The notes beneath the pieces are model-generated. The model was not told the DNA's origin and searched no databases. It was given only the letters and a program-made list of their open reading frames with translations. The position numbers and the translations under genes are program-made. From Methyloligella sp050110875 (GTDB lineage Bacteria > Pseudomonadota > Alphaproteobacteria > Rhizobiales > Methyloligellaceae), in contig CP188828.1 of the NCBI GenBank assembly GCA_050110875.1, positions 434,001 to 498,000 on the forward strand: a DNA stretch of 64,000 nucleotides. Reading direction: 5' to 3'. Positions 8,350 through 16,804 of the stretch are shown here, piece by piece (position 1 is the stretch's first letter; every line of letters begins with the position of its first letter).

Positions 8350-9261
8350 CTAAAGACGATCGGCGTTGAAGGTGTCGCAGTCGGAGAAGTTGCCGCTTTC
8401 ATACCCGCGTCTGAACCAGCGCGCCCGCATTGCCGAGGATCCGTGGGTGAAAGAATCCGGCACCACGTAGCCTTGGGTCTGCTTCTGGATACGGTCGTCG
8501 CCGATTGCGCTCGCGGCCTGAAGCGCTTCGTCGATATCGCCAGGCTGGAGGATATCCTTCGAACGTTGGGCGTTGTTGGCGAAGATTCCCGCCAGACAGT
8601 CGGCCTGGAGCTCCATGCGAACCTGGATGGCGTTGGCCTGCTTCTCGCTGGCCCGCCGCTTGGCCGCCTCGACCTGATCGGCGATGCCGAGCAGCTTCTG
8701 CACATGATGGCCGATCTCATGGGCGATAACATAGGCTTGCGCGAAGTCGCCCGGGGCGTCGAAGCGGGATCTGAGCTCGTCGAAGAAGGAGAAGTCGAGA
8801 TAGACCTTCTGATCGCCGGGACAATAGAACGGTCCCATAGCGGCTACGCCTAAGCCGCAGGCGGAAGATACGCGGCCCGAATAAAGCACGAGCCGCGGCT
8901 CGCGATACGTGCGGCCGCTTTCGGAGAAGATCGCGTTCCAGACATCCTCGGTATCGGCGAGCACGACGGCAACGAACTGCTTCATCTCGTCATCGGCGCC
9001 CGAATCCGTCCGATCTTCCGTTTGCTGGCTTGTTTGCTGGCTTGTTTGCTGGCCTGGCGGCGGCCCGCCCTCAAGCAACACGCGCGGATCGATGCCGAAG
9101 AACAGCATCAACCCGATAAGGATCAGCAGGCCGACGATCCCCATGCCGCCCTTGCCGCCGACGGGAATGCGGACACCGCCGCCGGGGAAGCCGGCCTGAT
9201 AGCCGCCCCGCCCCCTTCGATCCTCGATATTGCTGCTTTCTCTACGTCCGCGCCAACGCAT
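8350..9261 (-). CDS. neutral zinc metallopeptidase, YpfJ family
   Basis: 303 residues from ATG at 9261, matching the usual family start (MRWRGRRESSNIEDRRG). One membrane helix lies near residues 40-60 (GGMGIVGLLILIGLMLFFG), followed by a short Gln/Thr-rich linker. The peptidase domain carries HEIGHHVQKLLG, the zinc-binding HExxH helix, plus ACGLGVAAMGPFYCPGDQKVYLDFSFF before it and ELQADCLAGIFA after it, the last supplying a third ligand. The closing YRRGYE-type segment is also characteristic. It is predicted to be an inner-membrane-anchored protease; its substrates are unknown. Confidence 0.9.
   Translation of the reverse strand: MRWRGRRESSNIEDRRGRGGYQAGFPGGGVRIPVGGKGGMGIVGLLILIGLMLFFGIDPRVLLEGGPPPGQQTSQQTSQQTEDRTDSGADDEMKQFVAVVLADTEDVWNAIFSESGRTYREPRLVLYSGRVSSACGLGVAAMGPFYCPGDQKVYLDFSFFDELRSRFDAPGDFAQAYVIAHEIGHHVQKLLGIADQVEAAKRRASEKQANAIQVRMELQADCLAGIFANNAQRSKDILQPGDIDEALQAASAIGDDRIQKQTQGYVVPDSFTHGSSAMRARWFRRGYESGNFSDCDTFNADRL
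9021..9056 (-). repeat. three 12-bp tandem repeats in the metallopeptidase linker
   Basis: TTTGCTGGCTTG occurs twice in tandem and a third time with one base changed. On the coding (minus) strand it gives a QQTS-QQTS-QQTE linker between the membrane helix and the catalytic domain. It probably arose by slippage and only changes linker length. Confidence 0.8.
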
Positions 9262-9570
9262 CCCTGGCCTCTTCTTCCGCCGCAAGTGAGATAGGCTCAG
9301 CTGCTCATGAAGCGCCATCATTTTGCATGCAGCCGTGATGGGCACAAGGGAAGGCGTATGGTCAGAGAAGCTTCAAAGAAGTGTCACCGCCTTGCCATGC
9401 GGGCTTGCCACCATAGAAATTGTCCGGGGCGCTCAACGCCCGGCCGTACCTGCGTTCGGAGTAAAGCTTAGAGCCTCGGCACTCCCCGCGCCGGGGCTCA
9501 CCTTTTTCCGGCCCCGTTTCACGCCTCGTCTCAGCAAGAGATATCCCGAAGAGACATCGCGCAAGGCAGC
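9262..9570. other. gene-free spacer
   Basis: 309 bases between the start of the zinc peptidase gene and the terminator of the acidic-protein gene. A short plus-strand frame crosses it (9323-9607) but runs through the terminator, lacks a ribosome site and has no recognisable content, so it is not called. The peptidase promoter should be within this stretch; no confident -35/-10 pair was found. Confidence 0.6.
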
Positions 9571-9602
9571 AAAAAGGCGGTCTGCCGTTCGACAGACCGC
9601 CT
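9571..9602 (-). terminator. rho-independent terminator of the acidic-protein gene
   Basis: A perfect 10-bp stem, AGGCGGTCTG (9575-9584) and CAGACCGCCT (9593-9602), has an 8-base loop. Read on the minus strand it is followed by four T (five counting the last stem base). It lies 33 bases beyond the stop of the minus-strand gene at 9636. This is the clearest intrinsic terminator in the window. Confidence 0.9.
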
Positions 9603-9635
9603 CTTAAGATCGCTGTATTATCGCGTCCGGCGCGA

Positions 9636-10064
9636 TTACGGGCTCAGGCTGTCGCTCGGCGCCTCACTGCCGCTATCGTCCGTCATCGGCTCGTCAGGCA
9701 TGGAGTTTTCCTGCTCCATCTCCTCGCCGGCCGATGCGTTTGGCTCCGGCTCTTCAGGGGCCATGGCTCCGGAATCGTCGGGTGCCGTGGTCTCGTCCTC
9801 CGTCGCGCCGGCATTGGGCTCAGGCGCCATTGGCTCGGTCGCATCCGGCTCTTCGGTCATGGTGCCCTGCTCTTCCGGCGCTTCGGCGTTCGGCTCCGGC
9901 GCCGTCTCTTCGGTCACGGATTCTTCCGTTGTGGTCTCGTCGACCACCGTTTCGCCGGCCTGATCGCCATACATGAAATACGCGGCGATGATCAGGGCGA
10001 GAACGATCCCGCCGAGAACGATCGCCAGAAAAGCTTTACCCCCACTATCGTGCTCGTTTGCCAT
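9636..10064 (-). CDS. small membrane-anchored, highly acidic protein of unknown function
   Basis: 142 residues from ATG at 10064, preceded by GGGAGG five bases upstream. The N-terminus (MANEHDSGGK) leads into one membrane helix (about 11-33, AFLAIVLGGIVLALIIAAYFMYG). The rest is almost wholly Glu, Asp, Pro, Ala, Thr and Met with repeated EPNA and APEP motifs (PEPNAEAPEEQG, EPMAPEPNAGATED, EEPEPNASAGEE) and no evident fold. The tail would face the periplasm if the N-terminus is inside. No function is known. It has its own ribosome site and a strong terminator, so it is a monocistronic expressed gene rather than a chance frame. Confidence 0.7.
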   Translation of the reverse strand: MANEHDSGGKAFLAIVLGGIVLALIIAAYFMYGDQAGETVVDETTTEESVTEETAPEPNAEAPEEQGTMTEEPDATEPMAPEPNAGATEDETTAPDDSGAMAPEEPEPNASAGEEMEQENSMPDEPMTDDSGSEAPSDSLSP

Positions 10065-10167
10065 GCTTGCCTCCCTAAAGGCTTCAGCTTCATCGTGCGC
10101 CGGCAAGCCTATCGACGAATTGTGGTGGGGTCGAGGAAGTTGTGAGGCGCTTGGCATCAACCACACG

Positions 10168-11682
10168 TCATGCCGCCGGGGCTCCCGCTTTGCGACCTTC
10201 GCTCGCGAAGAGCGTCCAAAGACCAGCGACGGCGAAATTGAGGATCACCGAATAGAGCGCCGCGTAGGCCGGGATCTCGAAGCCGAAGACGGTGAGCGGG
10301 TAAATGGAGGTCCCGAAGCCCTGGCTTGCGGCCATGAGGGTGCCGGAAGCCATGCCGACCGCCCAGCCGGCCATGATGGCGCGCGCACCGAACACACTCG
10401 TATACAGGCCGAGCAGGATGGCCGGAAGGAGCTGGATGATCCAAATGCCGCCCAGAAGCTGAAGCTGGATGGCGTATTCCTGGGGCAGCAGCAGGATAAA
10501 GAGCACGGCGCCGACCTTCACCACCAGGGAAACGATCTTCGCCATGCGGGCCTCCTCCGCGTCGGTGCAGTGGGGCTTGAGATAGGCCTTGTAGAGGCTT
10601 CGCGTATAGAGATTGGCGCAGGCGATGGACATGATGGCCGCCGGGACCAGGGCGCCGATGGCGATGGCCGCGAAGGCGACGCCGACGAACCACGAGGAAA
10701 AGCTGTCCAGGAAGAGCGCCGGCACGGCAAAGTTCGGTCCGTAATTCTCGAAGCCGAACGCATAGGCCGGGTTGTCGCCGACCCCGGCGGCAATCGCCAT
10801 GTAGCCCATGAGGGCGATGAGCCCGAGGACGAAGGAATAGGCGGAAAGCAGCCCCGCGTTCCGCCGGATGACGCTGCCGCTGGAGGAGCTCAGGATCCCG
10901 GTCATGCAATGGGGATAAAGAAACAGCGCAAGCGCGGAGCCTAGCGCGAGGGTGGCATAGGCGGAGTATTGCCCGAGGCTGCCGGGCTCGGGCTTCGGCA
11001 GGGTCAGCTTTTCCGGCGGCACCGCATCGAAGATGGCGCCGTAGCCGCCGAGCTTGGCCGGGATCACCACGATGGCCGCGATGACGGTGATGAAGATCAG
11101 CAGATCCTTGACGATGGCGATCAGCGCCGGCGCCCGCAGTCCGCTCGTATAGGTGAAGGCGGCGAGGATCAGGAAGGCGATGATCAGCGGCATATGGCCG
11201 AGCCAGCCTTCGGTGCGGAAGCCGAGCGCACCGATCACCACCTCCATGCCGACGAGCTGAAGCGCGATATAGGGCATGGTGGCGAACAGGCCCGTGCAGG
11301 CGATGGCGAGGGCCAGATGCTTGCTGCCGAAGCGGTCTTCCACGAAATCGGCGGCCGTGACATGCCCCTTCGCATGGGCGATGCGCCAGAGCTTGGGGAA
11401 GACGAGATAGAGGATCGGATAGATCAGGATCGTATAGGGGACGGCGAAGAAGCCGAGGGCGCCGACGCCATAGACCAAGGCCGGGACCGCAATGAAGGTA
11501 TAGGCCGTGTAGAGATCGCCGCCGAGCAGGAACCAGGTCACCACCGTGCCGAAGCGGCGGCCGCCAAGCCCCCATTCGTGCAGCACGTTCAGATCGGCCT
11601 TGCGCCAGCGCGCGGCGATGAAACCGACCCAGGTGACAAACAGGAAAAGCCCGACAAAGACGAGCGTTGCGGTGAGATCCAA
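10168..11682 (-). CDS. mctP: sodium:solute symporter family permease, MctP-like monocarboxylate transporter
   Basis: 504 residues with about 13 hydrophobic segments. The start (MDLTATLVFVGLFLFVTWVGFIAARW, then LNVLHEWGLGGRRFGTVVTWFLLGGDLYTAYTF) is typical of the SSS family and close to rhizobial MctP, which takes up lactate, pyruvate and alanine. The initiator is TTG at 11682; no ATG gives the full first helix. The sodium-site region around VPAAIMSIACANLYTRSLYK is present. Immediately upstream is the DUF3311 gene, the usual small membrane partner of MctP-like permeases, which supports the assignment. The substrate itself is inferred from the family. Confidence 0.85.
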   Translation of the reverse strand: MDLTATLVFVGLFLFVTWVGFIAARWRKADLNVLHEWGLGGRRFGTVVTWFLLGGDLYTAYTFIAVPALVYGVGALGFFAVPYTILIYPILYLVFPKLWRIAHAKGHVTAADFVEDRFGSKHLALAIACTGLFATMPYIALQLVGMEVVIGALGFRTEGWLGHMPLIIAFLILAAFTYTSGLRAPALIAIVKDLLIFITVIAAIVVIPAKLGGYGAIFDAVPPEKLTLPKPEPGSLGQYSAYATLALGSALALFLYPHCMTGILSSSSGSVIRRNAGLLSAYSFVLGLIALMGYMAIAAGVGDNPAYAFGFENYGPNFAVPALFLDSFSSWFVGVAFAAIAIGALVPAAIMSIACANLYTRSLYKAYLKPHCTDAEEARMAKIVSLVVKVGAVLFILLLPQEYAIQLQLLGGIWIIQLLPAILLGLYTSVFGARAIMAGWAVGMASGTLMAASQGFGTSIYPLTVFGFEIPAYAALYSVILNFAVAGLWTLFASEGRKAGAPAA

Positions 11683-11734
11683 GGCGAAGCGTCCCCCAAC
11701 GTTTCCGCGTTTCCGGTACGCGTGATGAGTCTTG

Positions 11735-11959
11735 TTACGGCTCTTGCCCGTTCCTCTTCTCGATGGCGTAGACGAGGGCCACGATCAGCGCGCCCACCAG
11801 CACGAAGCCCAGCTGGAACCAATAGAAGAACGGGATGCCGAGGAGTTCCGGCGCAAGCCGGTCGTAAAGCGGAACGGACAGCACGACGAGAAAGGGAATC
11901 GCGAAGAGAAACCGCGCCCAGTGATGGCGCCAGCCGGTTTTCGGCGTCGCATCGTTCAT
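11735..11959 (-). CDS. DUF3311 small membrane protein, partner of the symporter
   Basis: 74 residues with two membrane helices (about 14-31 ARFLFAIPFLVVLSVPLY and 44-63 FYWFQLGFVLVGALIVALVYAI). This is the size and pattern of DUF3311 proteins encoded next to SSS-family monocarboxylate permeases. ATG at 11959 has GAGGGGG about six bases upstream. It is first in a two-gene unit with mctP, 52 bases between them. It probably assists assembly or function of the permease, as suggested by the conserved pairing; no direct role is proven. Confidence 0.85.
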   Translation of the reverse strand: MNDATPKTGWRHHWARFLFAIPFLVVLSVPLYDRLAPELLGIPFFYWFQLGFVLVGALIVALVYAIEKRNGQEP

Positions 11960-12182
11960 GATAACCCCCTCGGTTTCCTCCTGCGGCGCTTCCGGCCGCT
12001 TACCAGGCCCCCTTCACTATTTCGTCCCACGGAGTGCGTCAAAATCTTTCGCGTTTTGAGGATGGGCCGGGCCTCCCCGCTTTTCCGAAGACGGCATGGG
12101 GGCCACCCCTGCATTTATTCGCGGAAGGGCGCTCTTCGCGCCATGGACTTCTTATGAGGCTGGTGCTAGCAACCAGCCTTGG

Positions 12183-12258
12183 GAGCCGGTAGCTCAGCTG
12201 GTAGAGCAACTGACTTTTAATCAGTAGGTCCAGGGTTCGAATCCCTGCCGGCTCACCA
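12183..12258 (+). tRNA. tRNA-Lys (anticodon TTT)
   Basis: A complete 76-base cloverleaf. The acceptor stem GAGCCGG (12183-12189) pairs with CCGGCTC (12248-12254), followed by discriminator A and an encoded CCA. The D arm contains AGCTCAGCTGGTAGAGC. The anticodon arm ACTGA-CTTTTAA-TCAGT has anticodon TTT, reading lysine codons AAA/AAG. The T arm is CAGGG-TTCGAAT-CCCTG. It is a single gene between the symporter unit and manC. Confidence 0.98.
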
Positions 12259-12286
12259 ATCCCCCGCCAGATCCCCGGACGTCCCC

Positions 12287-12303
12287 AGCCGCTTCGGCTT
12301 TCC
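12287..12303 (+). terminator. weak hairpin terminator after tRNA-Lys
   Basis: AGCCG-CTT-CGGCT (12287-12299) followed by TTTCC, 29 bases after the tRNA CCA end. The 5-bp GC stem and short T run make it a plausible but weak terminator. It sits just before the convergent manC stop. Confidence 0.4.
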
Positions 12304-12305
12304 GC

Positions 12306-13766
12306 CTATTTCGTCTCGTCCTGACGGCGATTGTAGACATCGTCCTCGCGGATGATGTCGTCCTCGCCGAGGTAGGTGCCGAGTTGCACCTCGATGATCT
12401 CCAAGGGCACCTTGCCGGGGTTGGCGAGCCGGTGCCATTGGGTGGCGGTGATGTAGATCGACTCGTTCTCGTGCACGAATTTCTGCTCGTTGCCGATGGT
12501 GACCAGCGCGGTGCCGCAGACGACCACCCAATGCTCCGACCGGTGGTGATGCATCTGCATGGAAAGGGTGCCGCCGGGCTTGATGTGCAGGAGCTTCACC
12601 TGGAAGCGATCGCCGAGATTGAGCTGCTCGAAATAGCCCCAGGGGCGGTGATTGCGCAGGTGCTGCTCGTGGTGGCGGCCATCGCCATTCTTCAATCGCT
12701 CCACGATCTTGCCGACATCCTGCGCCCGGCTCTTCTGAGAGACCAGGAGCGCATCGGGCGTCTCCACGATGACGATATCTTCCAAGCCGATGGTCGAGAC
12801 CAGGGAGCGGCTCGAATAGACGTAGCAATTCCGGCTATCCTCGAGAATCGCCTGAGCCGGCGCCGCCGCATGGCCTGCCACGACGTTGCCGGCTGCGTCC
12901 CTCTCGCCAAGATCGGCCAAGGCGGCCCACGATCCGAGATCGCTCCAGCCCACGTCGAGGGGAAGCATGGCGGTCTTGTCGGTGTGCTCCATGATGGCAT
13001 GATCGACCGAGATCGAGGGGCTCTCGGCAAAACTCCGCTCATCGAGCCGCAGAAAATCGAGATCGGTCACGGCATTGGCGAGGGCACCCTTTGCGGCTTT
13101 CAGAATCTCCGGCTGAAGCCGCTCGAGCTCCTGCAGGAAGGTGGCCGCGTGGAGCACGAAGATGCCGCTGTTCCAGTAGTAGCGGTCGTTCTGCAGATAA
13201 GCCTCGGCCGTCGCGGCATCGGGCTTCTCGGTGAACTGCGCCACCGCGAACGCCTCTGTCTCCAGTCCTTCGAGCTTGTCGCCCTGGAGCAGATAGCCGT
13301 ATCCGGTATGGGGGCGATCGGGTGTGATGCCGAACAGGACGAGCCGCCCTGCCCTGGCGACGTCGACCGCATGCATGACCGTCCGGCGAAACGTGTCCTC
13401 ATCGCCGATGACATGATCGCTGGGCATCACCGCAAGGATGGCATCGGGATCGATGGCGCTGGCCCAGAGGGCCGCTACCGCGATGGCAGGCGCCGTGTTG
13501 CGCCCGACGGGCTCGAGGATGATCGCGCCCGTGGCAACGCCGCTCGCCTCGGCGGATTCAGCCACCAGGAAGCGATGATCGTTGTTGCAGATGACGATCG
13601 GCGAAGAGACCTCGCCCCCCTCCTGCAGCCGCGCCAGGGTCGCCTGCAAAAGGCTGCGGTCGTCGTTGGGCAGGAGATTCAAGAATTGCTTGGGATAGAG
13701 CGCGCGCGATAGCGGCCACAGGCGCGTTCCGGCGCCGCCAGAGAGAATGACCGGCACGACTGTCAT
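12306..13766 (-). CDS. manC: mannose-1-phosphate guanylyltransferase / mannose-6-phosphate isomerase
   Basis: 486 residues, standard for the type II bifunctional enzyme. The N-terminal nucleotidyltransferase domain has SGGAGTRLWPLSRALYPKQFL (residues 9-29), VMPSDHVI and FTEKP. The C-terminal cupin isomerase domain has HIKPGGTLSMQMHHHRSEHWVVV with its metal-binding histidines, and finishes with LGEDDIIREDD. It makes GDP-mannose, the precursor for the GDP-L-fucose pathway encoded by gmd and fcl in this window. It is the last gene of the minus-strand rhamnose operon, 61 bases after the SMP-30 gene. No phosphomannomutase gene is present nearby. Confidence 0.96.
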   Translation of the reverse strand: MTVVPVILSGGAGTRLWPLSRALYPKQFLNLLPNDDRSLLQATLARLQEGGEVSSPIVICNNDHRFLVAESAEASGVATGAIILEPVGRNTAPAIAVAALWASAIDPDAILAVMPSDHVIGDEDTFRRTVMHAVDVARAGRLVLFGITPDRPHTGYGYLLQGDKLEGLETEAFAVAQFTEKPDAATAEAYLQNDRYYWNSGIFVLHAATFLQELERLQPEILKAAKGALANAVTDLDFLRLDERSFAESPSISVDHAIMEHTDKTAMLPLDVGWSDLGSWAALADLGERDAAGNVVAGHAAAPAQAILEDSRNCYVYSSRSLVSTIGLEDIVIVETPDALLVSQKSRAQDVGKIVERLKNGDGRHHEQHLRNHRPWGYFEQLNLGDRFQVKLLHIKPGGTLSMQMHHHRSEHWVVVCGTALVTIGNEQKFVHENESIYITATQWHRLANPGKVPLEIIEVQLGTYLGEDDIIREDDVYNRRQDETK

Positions 13767-13827
13767 GACTGGCGCTTACTCCCGATACGAGGCTCCGAGG
13801 CGATATGACTTATCGGCATTTGAGCGA

Positions 13828-14694
13828 TCAAAGCAAATCTATCTCGAAAAGGTTTCCGGCGTAGGGATTCTCCGCCGGCCGGCCGATGGAAGCTGAGGTC
13901 GCATAGAGCCGGCGCGGGTTTTCGCCGTGGAAAGCGCAGGCCGTAACGCGCGCGGTCGGCAGGGGCAGAAACCCCAGCCTCTCCCCTTCCGGAGAGAGCA
14001 CTGCGATACCGCCGCCGTCCCAGAGCGCGATATAGAGATTCCCCTCCTCGTCGATGGCCATGCCGTCGGGATAGCCGTCCTCCGCACCGAAGCGATGGAA
14101 CGGCTCGGCATCCCCTGCTGTCCCGTCCGGGTTCAGCGGGATGCGGTACGTTATGCGATGCGGGGAATCGTTGTGGAAGAAGGCGTCTCCCTTGGGATCG
14201 AAAACAGGACCGTTGGGCACGAGATAGCCGCTGCGCAGCGGCTGCACCTCCCCCTCAGGCGTCAGGGCATAAAGGGTCCCGGCCGCCTGCTTTTCCGAAT
14301 CGTCCATGCTCGCGGCGAAGAATCGGCCGTCGGGAGCGAGTGTGCCGTCGTTGAACCGGTTGCCGGGCAAATGAGCTTCCGGGTGCGCGATCGGCTCCAC
14401 GGTCACGCTGTTCCCCCGAACGGTGAGCCAGGCGAAACCTGAATCGCCGGCGCAGAGAAAGCTGCCCGCTCCGCACCGCTCGGACGGCCAATGGCGGTCT
14501 GGGACGGCCAAGCATGAGACGCGGCCGGCCAGGCTCCAATTGCGGCTAAGAGAATGCGCGGGGTCGTAGCTCCAGAGAGCACAGCCTTTGATATCGACCC
14601 ACCAGACCCTTCCGTCCCGCGGATCGAAGACTGGGCTTTCCCCAAGGACCGCACGCGCATCGCAAGCAACCGACCATTGGATTGGAAATGTCAC
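13828..14694 (-). CDS. SMP-30/gluconolactonase/LRE family protein
   Basis: 288 residues from GTG at 14694, seven bases after the preceding stop with GAGG in front; the frame continues upstream inside the neighbouring gene without family similarity. The six-bladed propeller signature is visible: ARAVLGESPVFDPRDGRVWWVD (metal-site Glu in LGESP), PGNRFNDGTLAPDGRFFAASMD (Asn and Asp ligands), and DGYPDGMAIDEEGNLYIALW (the late Asp). These enzymes hydrolyse sugar lactones in a metal-dependent way, for example L-arabinolactone or gluconolactone. Its place between glycan methyltransferase and GDP-mannose genes is unusual. The substrate is unknown; a role in sugar catabolism unrelated to the glycan is possible. 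Confidence 0.85.
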   Translation of the reverse strand: MTFPIQWSVACDARAVLGESPVFDPRDGRVWWVDIKGCALWSYDPAHSLSRNWSLAGRVSCLAVPDRHWPSERCGAGSFLCAGDSGFAWLTVRGNSVTVEPIAHPEAHLPGNRFNDGTLAPDGRFFAASMDDSEKQAAGTLYALTPEGEVQPLRSGYLVPNGPVFDPKGDAFFHNDSPHRITYRIPLNPDGTAGDAEPFHRFGAEDGYPDGMAIDEEGNLYIALWDGGGIAVLSPEGERLGFLPLPTARVTACAFHGENPRRLYATSASIGRPAENPYAGNLFEIDLL

Positions 14695-14701
14695 AAGGCC
14701 C

Positions 14702-16744
14702 TCAGCTCTTCGCGGGCGCCTTTCCGACGACGCGGAAGACGGAGGTGCGCCATTGGTGGCCGACGAGCTCGAGCCAGGCGAGGTCCGCAACCTCCTTGTC
14801 GACATATTCGGTCACGTCCGGCCAGTCCTGGGAGCCGTAATCGTCGAAGATCACGTACCCGCCGATCTTGACCATGGGGGCGTAGTGTTCGAAATCGAAC
14901 TTCACGCCATCGTAGGTGTGGTCGCCGTCGATGATGAGCACGTCATATTGTCTGGCGCTCGCCATCTTGATCGCATGATCTTCCGTGCTGAAGTTCTTGA
15001 TCAAGGTCACGTCGCTCGACTCGACTCCGGCGCGATCCAGATTCTCACGCAGAATTTCTTCCGAGATCGGCTGGCCGGTCAAAACGTCCGGAACGTCCTT
15101 GCCGTAGTAGCCGTCGAGGGGATCGAGGAGCGTTATCGAGACGGAATCGAATCTCGGACGCAGCAACTCGTACATGATCGCCGCCCCCACGCCGAACAGC
15201 GTACCGATTTCTAGAATCGAAACGGTGGGCTGCTTCACACTCATGGGGACCATGGTGCGGAGGATCATATCTTCCACGGCCGTCGCCAGACGGCCGCGCA
15301 GGATGGATTCCATGGTGCGGACCCGGCGCGCGCAATAGTCGATCATGGTGGGCTTCAATTCCAAGCCCAGCCTCTCGGACCAAATGCCTCGCAGTGAGGA
15401 TTGGTTTTCTCTCGTGAGCAATCGGCCGAAACGAACCGCACTCCCGCTTTCGAAATAACCGCCCAACCGTTCCAATGTCGCCAAGCCATCCGCATGGACG
15501 GCAAGAACTTCCGACATCTCCGCTATATTTTCTTGCGCAACGCCTAGCTCGCGCTTCGTACGGGTCAATTCAGACCTCAAATCATTGATTTGCTTCGTCG
15601 TCCGAGCGCCAACAAAGCCCAGCAGCAGCAATGATCCGAAAACAGTCAGTATTATAATTGCAGAAAAAAGAAATAACTCGCTGTAATCCTCCATCGACGG
15701 AAGATGTGCGACGTAGAGCAACGCCACACTCATGACAATTGGGAGGATGAACTGGAGGGGGTGCTGTCGGGCCATACGCATCAGCCAGTAGATGAAGCGC
15801 CCGGACCAACGGAACAGGAAGCCGCTCGAGCCGGTCCAGTCCGTGGACCGTCTGTGAATTTTTCGAACCAGCTCTCTCGGTGGTGTGGTGGAGATTGTGT
15901 GGGCCAGAGCCTTGCCCCGCGTAACAGCGCTTTTCAAACTAATTTCTCGCTTATCTGGAGATTTCAAACACCGATCGAAGGCAGGCCACAAGCGCTCGAT
16001 GCCAGGATCGTTCTTGAACGCCAAGATGTTGCCCCAGGCATCATCGGGGACGGAGTTTTCCGGCCATTTGACGATCCGGCGCCAGTCGTGCGGGACACCG
16101 TAGCGTATAACAGGATGCCATTCGCTGAGATAGACTGTGTAGCCCTGCTCCTTCAGATATGCGCAGATATTCTCATAGGTATGGCCTCTCGGCTTGGTCT
16201 TGGCGTCCTCGAACTCGGCGAGGATTACATCGGGTTTCACCCGATCCCAGGGCACCCCCTTCAGCACGTCGAAGTCGAATCCCTCGACGTCGATCTTGAG
16301 GAAGTCGATGCGATCAATGTCGCGTGCCTCCACGATTTCGGCAACTGTCGTGACATCCACCCGCCCGGCTTCGCGATGCGTGTTTCTAAATGCATGCAGG
16401 CTGGATATGCCCGTGCTCTCGTCCGAGCAGAAAAGCGATACGCCGGTTGCCGGCTCATTGCTGACGGCGCGCGGGTCTATGACGATGTTGGAGCACGACC
16501 CGAATTTTTGCGTGAGCATGGCCCGATTACTCGAATCGGGCTCGAAACAATAGATCTTCCAACCGAGCTTTCGAAAATAGGCCGCGCTTGTACCGAAATG
16601 AGCCCCGACATCGAGCATCACATGCGAGCCGCCTTTCTTGTCGCGGCATAGCCACGCAACAACCTCGGCTTCGTCGACGCTAGCCTTATCGTCGCGTCCA
16701 TAATCCGGAGCAGCAGCGTCCTTCTGTATTTCCGCTATAGACAT
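14702..16744 (-). CDS. dual methyltransferase: FkbM domain, membrane hairpin, coiled coil, second class I methyltransferase
   Basis: 680 residues from ATG at 16744 (AGGA nine bases upstream); a GTG at 16768 would add eight. Residues about 25-255 are FkbM-type, with MLDVGAHFGTSAAYF and YCFEPD for SAM binding and FLKIDVEGFDFDVL for the family's acidic motif. Two hydrophobic helices follow (about 328-349 and 356-379), then a heptad-like helix (about 382-422, INDLRSELTRTKRELGVAQENIAEMSEVL). Residues about 482-680 form a second methyltransferase (SILEIGTLFGVGAAIMYELL, DVLIIDGDHTYDGVKFDFE, GGYVIFDDYG). Both catalytic ends would face the cytoplasm. It probably O-methylates sugars of the glycan at the membrane. 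It lies between rfbA and the SMP-30 gene. Confidence 0.85.
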   Translation of the reverse strand: MSIAEIQKDAAAPDYGRDDKASVDEAEVVAWLCRDKKGGSHVMLDVGAHFGTSAAYFRKLGWKIYCFEPDSSNRAMLTQKFGSCSNIVIDPRAVSNEPATGVSLFCSDESTGISSLHAFRNTHREAGRVDVTTVAEIVEARDIDRIDFLKIDVEGFDFDVLKGVPWDRVKPDVILAEFEDAKTKPRGHTYENICAYLKEQGYTVYLSEWHPVIRYGVPHDWRRIVKWPENSVPDDAWGNILAFKNDPGIERLWPAFDRCLKSPDKREISLKSAVTRGKALAHTISTTPPRELVRKIHRRSTDWTGSSGFLFRWSGRFIYWLMRMARQHPLQFILPIVMSVALLYVAHLPSMEDYSELFLFSAIIILTVFGSLLLLGFVGARTTKQINDLRSELTRTKRELGVAQENIAEMSEVLAVHADGLATLERLGGYFESGSAVRFGRLLTRENQSSLRGIWSERLGLELKPTMIDYCARRVRTMESILRGRLATAVEDMILRTMVPMSVKQPTVSILEIGTLFGVGAAIMYELLRPRFDSVSITLLDPLDGYYGKDVPDVLTGQPISEEILRENLDRAGVESSDVTLIKNFSTEDHAIKMASARQYDVLIIDGDHTYDGVKFDFEHYAPMVKIGGYVIFDDYGSQDWPDVTEYVDKEVADLAWLELVGHQWRTSVFRVVGKAPAKS

Positions 16745-16804
16745 TGTCGGAAGTCCTGTTGCTGACACCCTTTCGAGGTGTTTCTACTGTTACCGATGTA
16801 CGTG

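Noticed and set aside
9323..9607. 94-codon plus-strand frame in the spacer after the zinc peptidase
   Set aside because: It ends inside the terminator hairpin of the opposite gene, has no ribosome site and no recognisable content.
12183..12258. tRNA-Lys considered as an integration site flanking a genomic island (12-46 kb)
   Set aside because: No integrase gene and no direct repeat of the tRNA 3-prime end was noticed near 45-46 kb; the polysaccharide locus may still be variable, but not by this evidence.
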